DNA of 5,253 bases from Methanobacteriota archaeon (GTDB lineage: Archaea; Hydrothermarchaeota; Hydrothermarchaeia; Hydrothermarchaeales; JACRDW01). Below, in pieces: positions 1 to 5,253 of this stretch. The position numbers and the translations under genes were made by a program. The stretch covers positions 1 through 5,253 of the forward strand of contig JACRDW010000088.1 of assembly GCA_016212785.1 (NCBI GenBank), written 5' to 3'. The notes beneath the pieces are model-generated. The model saw only the letters and a list, made by a program, of their open reading frames with translations, was not told the DNA's origin and searched no databases. How positions within the stretch are numbered: position 1 is the stretch's first letter; each line of letters opens with the position of its first letter.

Positions 1-1
1 C

Positions 2-346
2 ATAGTCACAACCAAGGACGGAAAAACTTTAGAAAAGAAAATCAGAGAATTCGAAGAATGCGTTCCCGAGTCCTGCAAACTGTGCATTGATTTTACAGCA
101 GGTTTTGCGGACATAAGCGTGGGCGGGGTTGGCACAGAGGCAGGATGGTCTACCGTAGTTGTGCGCTCGGATAAGGGAATGGAGCTGTTTAATCTCGCTC
201 TTGAAAAAGGCTACGTCGAAGCAAGAGAAAGCGTTAACCTTGAAGAAATAAAGAAGAACGTTTTCCTGAAGAAAGATAAGAGAAAAGCTGCCTCGCAAGC
301 GAGGGAAAAGGAAGGAAAATATGTACCAAGCTACGGCTCGGCATGA
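2..346 (+). CDS. frhB: FrhB/FdhB-family F420-oxidising subunit, C-terminal part (5' truncated by window)
   Basis: Reading frame 2 is open from the window edge to the TGA at 344-346 and gives the last 114 residues; the start lies upstream. The segment from residue 20 (CVPESCKLC, then DFTAGFADISVGGVGT) and the following GWSTVVVRS match the C-terminal domain of the coenzyme F420 hydrogenase/dehydrogenase beta family. C20, C25 and C28 are candidate Fe-S ligands. Family members bind FAD and [4Fe-4S] clusters and exchange hydride with F420. Next to hdrA and mvhD, the likely job is to pass F420H2 electrons into an Hdr complex, or the reverse. The end is a Lys-rich tail. The gene overlaps the next by 26 bases, so the two are probably translationally coupled. 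FrhB, FdhB, FpoF and FqoF share this domain, so the exact partner is uncertain from this fragment; Hdr context favours a soluble FrhB-like subunit. Confidence 0.85.
   Translation: MVTTKDGKTLEKKIREFEECVPESCKLCIDFTAGFADISVGGVGTEAGWSTVVVRSDKGMELFNLALEKGYVEARESVNLEEIKKNVFLKKDKRKAASQAREKEGKYVPSYGSA
290..303. repeat. 14-base hairpin-forming motif, inverted copy at 3402-3415
   Basis: GCCTCGCAAGCGAG contains CTCGC-AA-GCGAG, a perfect 5-base inverted repeat around AA. Its exact reverse complement occurs at 3402-3415. It codes for part of the FrhB C-terminal tail and lies just before the frhB-hdrA junction. Function unknown; it may be a dispersed palindromic repeat. Confidence 0.45.
308..315 (+). promoter_or_regulatory. 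Probable ribosome binding site of tandem hdrA
   Basis: AAGGAAGG lies 5 bases before the ATG at 321. It is an imperfect but purine-rich Shine-Dalgarno match within the frhB coding sequence. It supports 321 as the start over the in-frame GTG at 369, which would begin directly at the FAD-binding strand and has no good site upstream. Confidence 0.5.
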
Positions 347-3290
347 ACGCCATCTTCCTCACGGAAGTGTGCTTGTAATCGGTGCAGGAATTGCAGGGCT
401 GCAGGCAAGCCTAGATTTAGCTGACTCTGGGTTTAAGGTTTACCTCATTGAAAAGTCGCCCGCAATCGGAGGAAAAATGGCTCAGCTTGACAAGACCTTC
501 CCGACAAACGACTGCTCGATGTGCATTCTCGGACCAAAAATGGTGGACGTTTCCCGGCACCCGAACATAGAGCTTCTCACTTCCTGCGAAGTGGAAGAAG
601 TTAAAGGAAGCGCAGGCAGCTTTGAAGTAACCATAAAGCAAAATCCAACTTACGTGGATATAAAAGAGTGTAACGGCTGCGGGCTCTGCTTTGAGGTCTG
701 CCCTGTTAAGCTGCCGAGCGAATTCAACGAAGGAATTGGTACGAGAGGGGCGATTTACAAGCCCTTTCCTCAGGCAGTTCCGAATGTTGCAACCTTGGAC
801 AGAGAGCACTGCACAAACTGCTCGCTATGCGAGCTCGTGTGCGGGAAAAACGCAATCAAGAGAAAAGACGAAGAGAAAAGAACAAAGATAAACGTCGGCT
901 CCATAATTGCTGCAACAGGCTATGAGCTGTTCAACCCTTCAGCACTGGAAGAATATGGCTATGGAAGATATGCAAACGTGATAACCAACCTGCAGTTCGA
1001 AAGGCTGCTGTCTGCTTCGGGTCCAACAGGAGGACATATAATAAGACCCTCGGACGGAAGGGAGCCCAGAAAAATCGCCTTCATCCAGTGCGTCGGTTCT
1101 CGGGACGTCAGATACTCTCCTTACTGCTCTCAAATCTGCTGCATGGCGAGCACAAAAGAAGCAATAATCGCAAGAGAGCATTCCCTGGAATTGAAATCGT
1201 ATATATTCTACATGGATCTGCGTGCCTTTGGAAAGGGATTTCAGGAATACGTCAACAGGGCAAAATCAGAATACGGAGTGGAGTATATCAGGGCGAGACC
1301 CTCGCAAATAAATGAAAAAGATGGCAATTTGCTAATCAGCTACGAAGACACGTTTACCGGAAAAACCGAGCAGATGGAAGTGGATTTGGTTGTTCTGGCG
1401 CCTGCGCTCAAGCCTGCTCAAGATTCTGTTAAAATTGCAGAAATATTAGGTGTAGAAATAGACGACTTTGGATACTTCAAATCTCCAGAGCACGCTCCAT
1501 TTAAAACTTTAAAACCAGGCATATACATCAACGGCGCATGCCAGTCTCCAAAGGATATCCCAGACAGCGTTGCCCAGGCGAGCGGTGCTGCTTCCCAGGC
1601 AGAGACTTTGCTCAGCAGCGTCAGGGATTCCCTGACTAAGAAAAGAGAAAAAGTGCAGGAGAAGGAACTCGCAAAGGAGCCGAGAATCGGTGTTTTTGTG
1701 TGCCACTGCGGCTTGAATATCGCCGGGGTGGTTGATGTAAAGAAGGTTGCAGAGTATGCGCGCTCGCTGCCGAACGTTGTTTTCGCAACCAACACCATTT
1801 ACGCCTGCGCCGACGATACTCAGGTTACGATAAAGAATGCAATCAAGGAGCATGACCTGAACCGCTTGATAGTGGCTGCATGCACGCCTCGCACTCACGA
1901 GCCGCTGTTCAGGAGCACGTGCGGAGAGGCAGGACTGAATCCATACCTATTCGAAATGAGCAACATAAGGGAGCACGACTCCTGGGTTCATCCGAGAGAA
2001 CCTGAAAAAGCTACCGAAAAAGCCAAGGATTTGGTTAAAATGGCGGTTGCGAAGGCCCGACTTCTAAAGCCTGCAAAAGGGGCAGAAGTAAGCGTAACAC
2101 CTTCTGCGCTGGTAATAGGAGGGGGGGCGGCAGGACTGACGTGTGCCCTGGAAATTGCAAGGCAGGGCTTCAGCGTACATCTGGCAGAGCGAGAAAGCGA
2201 GCTGGGGGGAAAAAATAAAGACATGGTCAAGCAGCTGATAGAAGAAGCCAGAGAGAAGGTCGCAATCCATACGAACAGCGAGGTCAAAGAGGTGAGAGGC
2301 TTTATTGGAAATTTTGAAGCAGCGATAAATGAAGAAAGGATAAAAGCGGGTGCAATCGTCGTCGCAACCGGAAGCGAGGAATTTAAACCAGACGGAAACT
2401 ATCTGTACGGAAAAAACGAGAATGTGCTGACTTTAGGCGAGCTCGAAAGCAATTTAGACGGCATCGAGTACGGCAGCATTGCATTTATACAGTGCGTCGG
2501 AGCAAGGGACAAAAATTACCCGGGCTGCTCCAGAGTGTGCTGCATACAGGCGGTTAAAAATGCGATCGAGCTGAAAAACAGAAAAAAAGATGTATTCCTT
2601 CTCTTCAGAGACATGATGAGCTTCGGGAAATATGAAGAAGAGTACAGAAAATCCCAGGAAATCGGAGTAAAGTATCTCAGATACGCTCCTGAAAATCCTC
2701 CGAAAGTTAGGGAGGAGAACGGAAAGTTAATCCTTACCGTCCGCAACCCACTGCTCGGAAGCGAGGTCGAAATAAAAGTGGACAAACTCGTTTTGAGCGC
2801 TCCTCAGATTCCTGCGAGAGGAACAGAAGAGCTTCAGAAAATATTAAAGGTGCCCCGCTCTCCAAACGGCTTCTTCATGGAGGCGCATGCAAAGCTTCGA
2901 CCCCTTGAATTTACTTCAGACGGAATTTATTTATGCGGAGCTGCACAGAGTCCAAAGGAGCTTCCTTTAACAATCGCCCAAGCTTCCGGTGCAGCCTCGA
3001 GGGTCTGTGCCCTGCTCTCAAAGGGAGTAATAGAAACAGAGGCGATAACGGCGGTGGTAAACGAAGAGCTCTGCATCTCGTGCGGCAGGTGCATCGAAGT
3101 TTGTCCTTTCGAGGCGATTTCGGTAAATAAGAACGAGAAAAACGAGAACAAGGCATGGGTTAACGATGCGCTCTGCAAGGGCTGCGGAACCTGCGCAAGC
3201 ATCTGCCCGAATGCAGCGATAACTCCGAGAAACTTTGAAAGAGCGCAAATCATAGCGATGATTGATGCACTTGCGGAGGCAGTAGCATGA
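321..3290 (+). CDS. hdrA: Tandem (two-unit) heterodisulfide reductase subunit A-like iron-sulfur flavoprotein
   Basis: 989 residues, against roughly 650 for ordinary HdrA. Unit 1 (about 17-433): FAD Rossmann motif VIGAGIAG (19-26), C65/C68, an inserted 2[4Fe-4S] ferredoxin (C117/C120/C123/C127 and C164/C167/C170/C174), the flavin-side cluster motif C257, C269, C273-C274, and the C-terminal FAD motif GACQSPKDIP (405-414). It has no HdrA N-terminal domain and no C-terminal ferredoxin. A charged linker follows (about 434-453). Unit 2 (about 453-989): HdrA N-terminal domain (VCHCGLNI, C461/C463, C496), a second FAD motif VIGGGAAG (598-605), cluster motif C725, C736, C740-C741, GAAQSPKELP (873-882), and a C-terminal 2[4Fe-4S] ferredoxin (C918/C921/C924/C928; C952/C955/C958/C962). 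Unit 2 lacks the inserted ferredoxin. The ligands could support two FAD and about seven [4Fe-4S] clusters (inference). HdrA is the cytosolic flavin-based electron-bifurcating subunit of Hdr complexes. The stop overlaps the mvhD ATG (ATGA). The frame is uninterrupted, so this is a real fusion and not two genes. Confidence 0.93.
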   Translation: MYQATARHERHLPHGSVLVIGAGIAGLQASLDLADSGFKVYLIEKSPAIGGKMAQLDKTFPTNDCSMCILGPKMVDVSRHPNIELLTSCEVEEVKGSAGSFEVTIKQNPTYVDIKECNGCGLCFEVCPVKLPSEFNEGIGTRGAIYKPFPQAVPNVATLDREHCTNCSLCELVCGKNAIKRKDEEKRTKINVGSIIAATGYELFNPSALEEYGYGRYANVITNLQFERLLSASGPTGGHIIRPSDGREPRKIAFIQCVGSRDVRYSPYCSQICCMASTKEAIIAREHSLELKSYIFYMDLRAFGKGFQEYVNRAKSEYGVEYIRARPSQINEKDGNLLISYEDTFTGKTEQMEVDLVVLAPALKPAQDSVKIAEILGVEIDDFGYFKSPEHAPFKTLKPGIYINGACQSPKDIPDSVAQASGAASQAETLLSSVRDSLTKKREKVQEKELAKEPRIGVFVCHCGLNIAGVVDVKKVAEYARSLPNVVFATNTIYACADDTQVTIKNAIKEHDLNRLIVAACTPRTHEPLFRSTCGEAGLNPYLFEMSNIREHDSWVHPREPEKATEKAKDLVKMAVAKARLLKPAKGAEVSVTPSALVIGGGAAGLTCALEIARQGFSVHLAERESELGGKNKDMVKQLIEEAREKVAIHTNSEVKEVRGFIGNFEAAINEERIKAGAIVVATGSEEFKPDGNYLYGKNENVLTLGELESNLDGIEYGSIAFIQCVGARDKNYPGCSRVCCIQAVKNAIELKNRKKDVFLLFRDMMSFGKYEEEYRKSQEIGVKYLRYAPENPPKVREENGKLILTVRNPLLGSEVEIKVDKLVLSAPQIPARGTEELQKILKVPRSPNGFFMEAHAKLRPLEFTSDGIYLCGAAQSPKELPLTIAQASGAASRVCALLSKGVIETEAITAVVNEELCISCGRCIEVCPFEAISVNKNEKNENKAWVNDALCKGCGTCASICPNAAITPRNFERAQIIAMIDALAEAVA
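2013..2056 (+). repeat. Near-identical 44-base coding block shared with 4248-4291
   Basis: This block encodes TEKAKDLVKMAVAKA at the end of the HdrA N-terminal domain. It matches 4248-4291 at 42 of 44 bases by hand alignment, with both differences synonymous. It is the most conserved DNA stretch I found between the two hdrA genes and marks them as close paralogues or targets of gene conversion. Confidence 0.8.
3275..3279 (+). promoter_or_regulatory. Ribosome binding site for the upstream mvhD start (3287)
   Basis: GGAGG inside the last hdrA codons sits 7 bases before the ATG at 3287, which overlaps the hdrA stop as ATGA. This is a standard translational-coupling arrangement. It competes with a second strong site at 3324-3329. 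Confidence 0.55.
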
Positions 3291-3895
3291 TTCTCAGCAC
3301 TTCGCCGACAAGCGTTTCGCATAAGGAGGAGCGAATGTCGTCTCGTGCCGAGACCCACGACACTCGTTCCGAAGGAACGATTGCAGCAACCGTGTCGAGC
3401 ACTCGCTTGCGAGGCGTCGCTCGTGCTGCCGATTATCATCGGAGCGAGGACGAACAAAATGCGACCGAAGTGAGTGCGAGGGTGACATACGAACCGAAAG
3501 CAATCGTATTCGCCTGCAACTGGTGCTCCTATGCGGGTGCTGACTTGGCAGGCGTTTCGAGGATGCAGTATCCGACGAATATAAGAATTGTAAGAACGAT
3601 GTGCTCAGGAAGATTCGACCCGGCATTTGTTCTCAGAGCATTTGAAAAGGGAATAGATGGTGTGCTAATCTTAGGCTGTCATCCTGGAGACTGCCACTAC
3701 ATAGAAGGAAATTTAGAGGCCGAGAAAAAAGTGACCACGACAAGGCGCCTGCTCGAAGCGCTCGGGCTTGATTCCCGGAGGCTCAGACTGGAGTGGGTCT
3801 CTGCAAGTGAGGGAGCAAGATTCGCAAATCTGATAAAGGAATTCACTGAAAATTTAAGAAATCTGGGACCGACTCCGCTGAAAGGAGGCAAGTAA
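3287..3895 (+). CDS. mvhD: MvhD-family [2Fe-2S] electron-transfer subunit with atypical N-terminal extension
   Basis: The MvhD family core starts at about residue 68 (YEPKAIVFACNWCSYAGAD) and runs to the end. Candidate [2Fe-2S] ligands are C77, C80, C106, C131 and C136; RMQYPTNIRIVRTMCSGR and LGCHPGDCHYIEGN are typical of the family. MvhD passes electrons between an input module (hydrogenase, formate dehydrogenase or an F420-dependent subunit) and HdrA, which fits a place between two hdrA genes downstream of frhB. Three starts are possible: ATG 3287 (202 residues, coupled to the hdrA stop, GGAGG 7 bases upstream), ATG 3335 (186 residues, AGGAGG 5 bases upstream) and GTG 3482 (137 residues, close to usual family length, weak site). 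The outermost is listed. Residues 1-65 show no family similarity, are rich in Ser, Thr, Arg and Glu, and use CGN for 7 of 8 Arg, against 2 of 12 in the core. The extension may be inserted or non-native sequence. The core assignment is firm; the start is not. Confidence 0.88.
   Translation: MILSTSPTSVSHKEERMSSRAETHDTRSEGTIAATVSSTRLRGVARAADYHRSEDEQNATEVSARVTYEPKAIVFACNWCSYAGADLAGVSRMQYPTNIRIVRTMCSGRFDPAFVLRAFEKGIDGVLILGCHPGDCHYIEGNLEAEKKVTTTRRLLEALGLDSRRLRLEWVSASEGARFANLIKEFTENLRNLGPTPLKGGK
3316..3335 (+). promoter_or_regulatory. Hairpin presenting a Shine-Dalgarno site in its loop
   Basis: TTCGC (3316-3320) pairs with GCGAA (3331-3335) around a 10-base loop, ATAAGGAGGA, that holds AGGAGG at 3324-3329. 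The A of the in-frame ATG at 3335 closes the stem. The site is well placed (5 bases) to start MvhD at residue 17. Whether the stem forms and affects initiation is inference. Confidence 0.4.
3402..3415. repeat. Inverted copy of the 14-base motif at 290-303
   Basis: CTCGCTTGCGAGGC is the exact reverse complement of 290-303 and is itself a CTCGC-TT-GCGAG hairpin. It lies within the CpG-rich segment before the mvhD core, so the two copies fall near the two junctions flanking the tandem hdrA gene. Confidence 0.45.
3882..3888 (+). promoter_or_regulatory. Ribosome binding site of second hdrA
   Basis: AAGGAGG lies 8 bases before the ATG at 3897, within the last mvhD codons. It is a strong match that fixes the start of the next gene, whose ATG comes one base after the mvhD TAA (3893-3895). 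Confidence 0.8.
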
Positions 3896-3896
3896 A

Positions 3897-5253
3897 ATGG
3901 CTGAAAAAGAAGAGCCCAGAATCGGAGTATTCGTGTGCAAGTGCGGATTGAACATCGCAGCGTCTGTAGACGTCCCTGCTGTCGCGGAGCATGCTGCAAA
4001 GCTGCCAAACGTCGTTTATACCGAGTGGAGTACATACACGTGTGCGGACGATTCCCAGGAAAAAATTCAGCAGATAATCAAGGAGAAAAATTTGAACAGG
4101 GTGGTGGTCGCTTCCTGCTCCCCGAGGCTACACGAGCCAACGTTCAGGAGATGCGTTGCACAGGCAGGACTTAACCCCTATCTCTTTGAGATGGCAAATA
4201 TAAGAGAGCACTGCAGTTGGGTGCACACACGGGAGCCACAAAAAGCAACCGAAAAAGCCAAGGATTTAGTTAAAATGGCGGTTGCAAAGGCAGCGCTGCT
4301 CGAGCCTCTTCCAACTTTTAAAGTCCCGGTTACCAGGAGCGCATTAGTTCTCGGCGCAGGGGTAGCAGGAATGCGTGCCGCTCTTGATTTAGCGGACATG
4401 GGCTTCGACGTTTATCTCGTAGAAAGGCAGCCGAGCATTGGCGGAGTAATGGCTCAGCTCGACAAGACTTTTCCGACGCTGGACTGCTCGATTTGTATAG
4501 AAGGACCAATGATGAGCGACGTGGGCAAGCATCCGAAAATTCATCTTTTAACCTATCATGAGCTGAAGAAGGTAGAAGGCTTCGTGGGAAACTTCAAAGC
4601 AACTGTTGTAAAGAAACCCAGGTACGTAGATACAGTTGCCTGCAACGGCTGCGGAATATGCTATGAAGTCTGCCCTGTAAAACTTCCAAACGAATTCGAC
4701 CAGGGTTTAGGAGCGAGGGGGGCGATTTACCGCCAGTTCCCGCAGGTCGTGCCGAACAAAGCTACCATAGACATGGAGCACTGCACAAACTGCGGCCTGT
4801 GCGAACTTGTGTGCGGACCTAAGGCGATAAAGCGCGACGACAAAGAAGAGGAAAAAGTGCTCGACGTTGGGATGATAATCGTAGCCACCGGCTACGACAT
4901 CTACGACCCGTCAGAGAAAAACGACTACCATTATTTAGACTATCCGAACGTGATTACTGCCCTCGAATTTGAAAGAATAATGAATGCAAGCGGACCTACG
5001 CTAGGGCATGTAATAAGACCTTCGGACGGAAAAGAGCCCAAAAGAATCGGCTTTATCCAGTGCATAGGCACGAGAGACAGGGGAGACGACTCCTACTGCT
5101 CCGGCGGCGTGTGCTGCACTTATACCCTAAAGCTGGCACAGATGATGAAGGAAAAGCATCCAGAAACTGAGGTCTATATTTTCTACATCGACATGCGCTC
5201 GATTGGAAAAGGCTTTGAGGAGCTTTACACGAGAACAAGAAAGGCAGGAGTGA
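3897..5253 (+). CDS. hdrA: Heterodisulfide reductase subunit A-like protein (3' end beyond window)
   Basis: An open frame from ATG 3897 reaches the window end without a stop, giving 452 residues. Order is that of ordinary HdrA: N-terminal cluster domain (PRIGVFVCKCGLNIA; C14, C16, C49), FAD Rossmann motif VLGAGVAG (151-158), MAQLDKTFP with C197/C200, inserted 2[4Fe-4S] ferredoxin (C249/C252/C255/C259; C296/C299/C302/C306), then the flavin-side cluster motif C389, C401, C406-C407. The rest of the FAD domain and any C-terminal ferredoxin are off the window. Residues 5-136 are about 70% identical by hand count to residues 452-583 of the tandem HdrA, and the FAD/ferredoxin part resembles its residues 17-312, so the two are paralogues. 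The spacing YCSGGVCC has one residue more than YCSQICC of the paralogue. It probably sits in the same complex as MvhD and the tandem HdrA, accepting electrons from one of them (inference). Family assignment is secure; full length and C-terminal make-up are unknown. Confidence 0.93.
   Translation, partial: MAEKEEPRIGVFVCKCGLNIAASVDVPAVAEHAAKLPNVVYTEWSTYTCADDSQEKIQQIIKEKNLNRVVVASCSPRLHEPTFRRCVAQAGLNPYLFEMANIREHCSWVHTREPQKATEKAKDLVKMAVAKAALLEPLPTFKVPVTRSALVLGAGVAGMRAALDLADMGFDVYLVERQPSIGGVMAQLDKTFPTLDCSICIEGPMMSDVGKHPKIHLLTYHELKKVEGFVGNFKATVVKKPRYVDTVACNGCGICYEVCPVKLPNEFDQGLGARGAIYRQFPQVVPNKATIDMEHCTNCGLCELVCGPKAIKRDDKEEEKVLDVGMIIVATGYDIYDPSEKNDYHYLDYPNVITALEFERIMNASGPTLGHVIRPSDGKEPKRIGFIQCIGTRDRGDDSYCSGGVCCTYTLKLAQMMKEKHPETEVYIFYIDMRSIGKGFEELYTRTRKAGV
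4248..4291 (+). repeat. Near-identical 44-base coding block shared with 2013-2056
   Basis: Second copy of the conserved block at the end of the HdrA N-terminal domain, 42 of 44 bases identical to 2013-2056. It is a direct repeat about 2.2 kb apart and could be a substrate for recombination between the two hdrA genes. Confidence 0.8.

Larger units (their letters stand above)
3292..3481 (+). other. CpG-rich, hairpin-rich segment of foreign appearance at the hdrA-mvhD junction
   Basis: Positions 3301-3480 hold 26 CpG dinucleotides, against 9 in 3601-3780 of the same gene (hand counts). It contains a run of short perfect inverted repeats: 3341-3345/3349-3353 (TCTCG/CGAGA), 3364-3370/3374-3380 (TCGTTCC/GGAACGA), 3402-3406/3409-3413 (CTCGC/GCGAG), 3429-3433/3438-3442 (CCGAT/ATCGG), the last enclosed by 3417-3421/3443-3447 (TCGCT/AGCGA). 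The frame stays open to MvhD, so it may be translated as an extension, act as a structured leader, or be an inserted palindromic repeat. No transposase or clear terminal repeats are visible. Boundaries are approximate. Confidence 0.6.

Noticed and set aside
119..346. Short + strand gene starting at an internal GTG
   Set aside because: The same frame is open upstream to the window edge and encodes conserved FrhB residues before this codon, so it is the tail of a longer gene.
1621..1680. Possible boundary between two separate hdrA genes
   Set aside because: The frame is open throughout, there is no stop, and the sequence reads as a charged linker between units.
2121..2127. Run of seven G as a frameshift site
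   Set aside because: It encodes the Gly-rich FAD loop of unit 2 and the frame is intact on both sides, with no overlapping product to gain.
2582..2588. A7 run as a slippery sequence
   Set aside because: It encodes Lys in a charged surface stretch; no alternative frame of useful length follows.
2927..3457. 176-codon open frame on the - strand across the hdrA-mvhD junction
   Set aside because: It is antisense to clear Fe-S ferredoxin coding sequence, shows no recognisable domain, and is probably a shadow of the + strand codon pattern.
3298..3472. Terminal inverted repeat CACTTCG / CGAAGTG bounding the hairpin segment
   Set aside because: A single 7-base match over about 170 bases is expected by chance, and no target-site duplication is visible.

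Overview
The window looks like part of an operon from an anaerobic archaeon that uses coenzyme F420. All genes lie on the + strand and are tightly packed. They encode the soluble electron-transfer parts typical of methanogens, anaerobic methane or alkane oxidisers (ANME-1 and Syntrophoarchaeum-like groups) and Archaeoglobi. The lineage is inferred from gene content (FrhB, HdrA, MvhD), Arg codons dominated by AGA/AGG, and strong Shine-Dalgarno sites. No 16S or mcr marker is present to confirm it.

Layout. (1) 2-346: the 3' end of an FrhB/FdhB-type F420-oxidising flavoprotein subunit. (2) 321-3290: a 989-residue HdrA made of two HdrA units in tandem. Each unit lacks parts that the other has. (3) 3287-3895: MvhD, whose recognisable 137-residue core is preceded by about 65 residues of unrelated, CpG-rich, hairpin-rich sequence (about 3292-3481). 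(4) 3897-5253: a second, conventionally ordered HdrA that runs off the window end. There is no gene-free gap above 300 bases, no RNA gene, CRISPR array or insertion sequence, and no convincing promoter or terminator.

How they would work together (inference from known families). FrhB takes a hydride from F420H2, or gives one to F420. The HdrA proteins carry FAD and chains of [4Fe-4S] clusters and are the flavin-based electron bifurcation/confurcation units. MvhD, a [2Fe-2S] protein, normally connects an electron-input module to HdrA. The set therefore resembles a cytosolic F420H2-linked Hdr complex in which FrhB replaces the hydrogenase MvhAG. HdrB and HdrC, the heterodisulfide-reducing subunits, are not in the window and may lie beyond either edge.

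The most unusual items are the complementary tandem HdrA, the second HdrA that matches it in permuted order, and the foreign-looking hairpin segment at the hdrA-mvhD junction.
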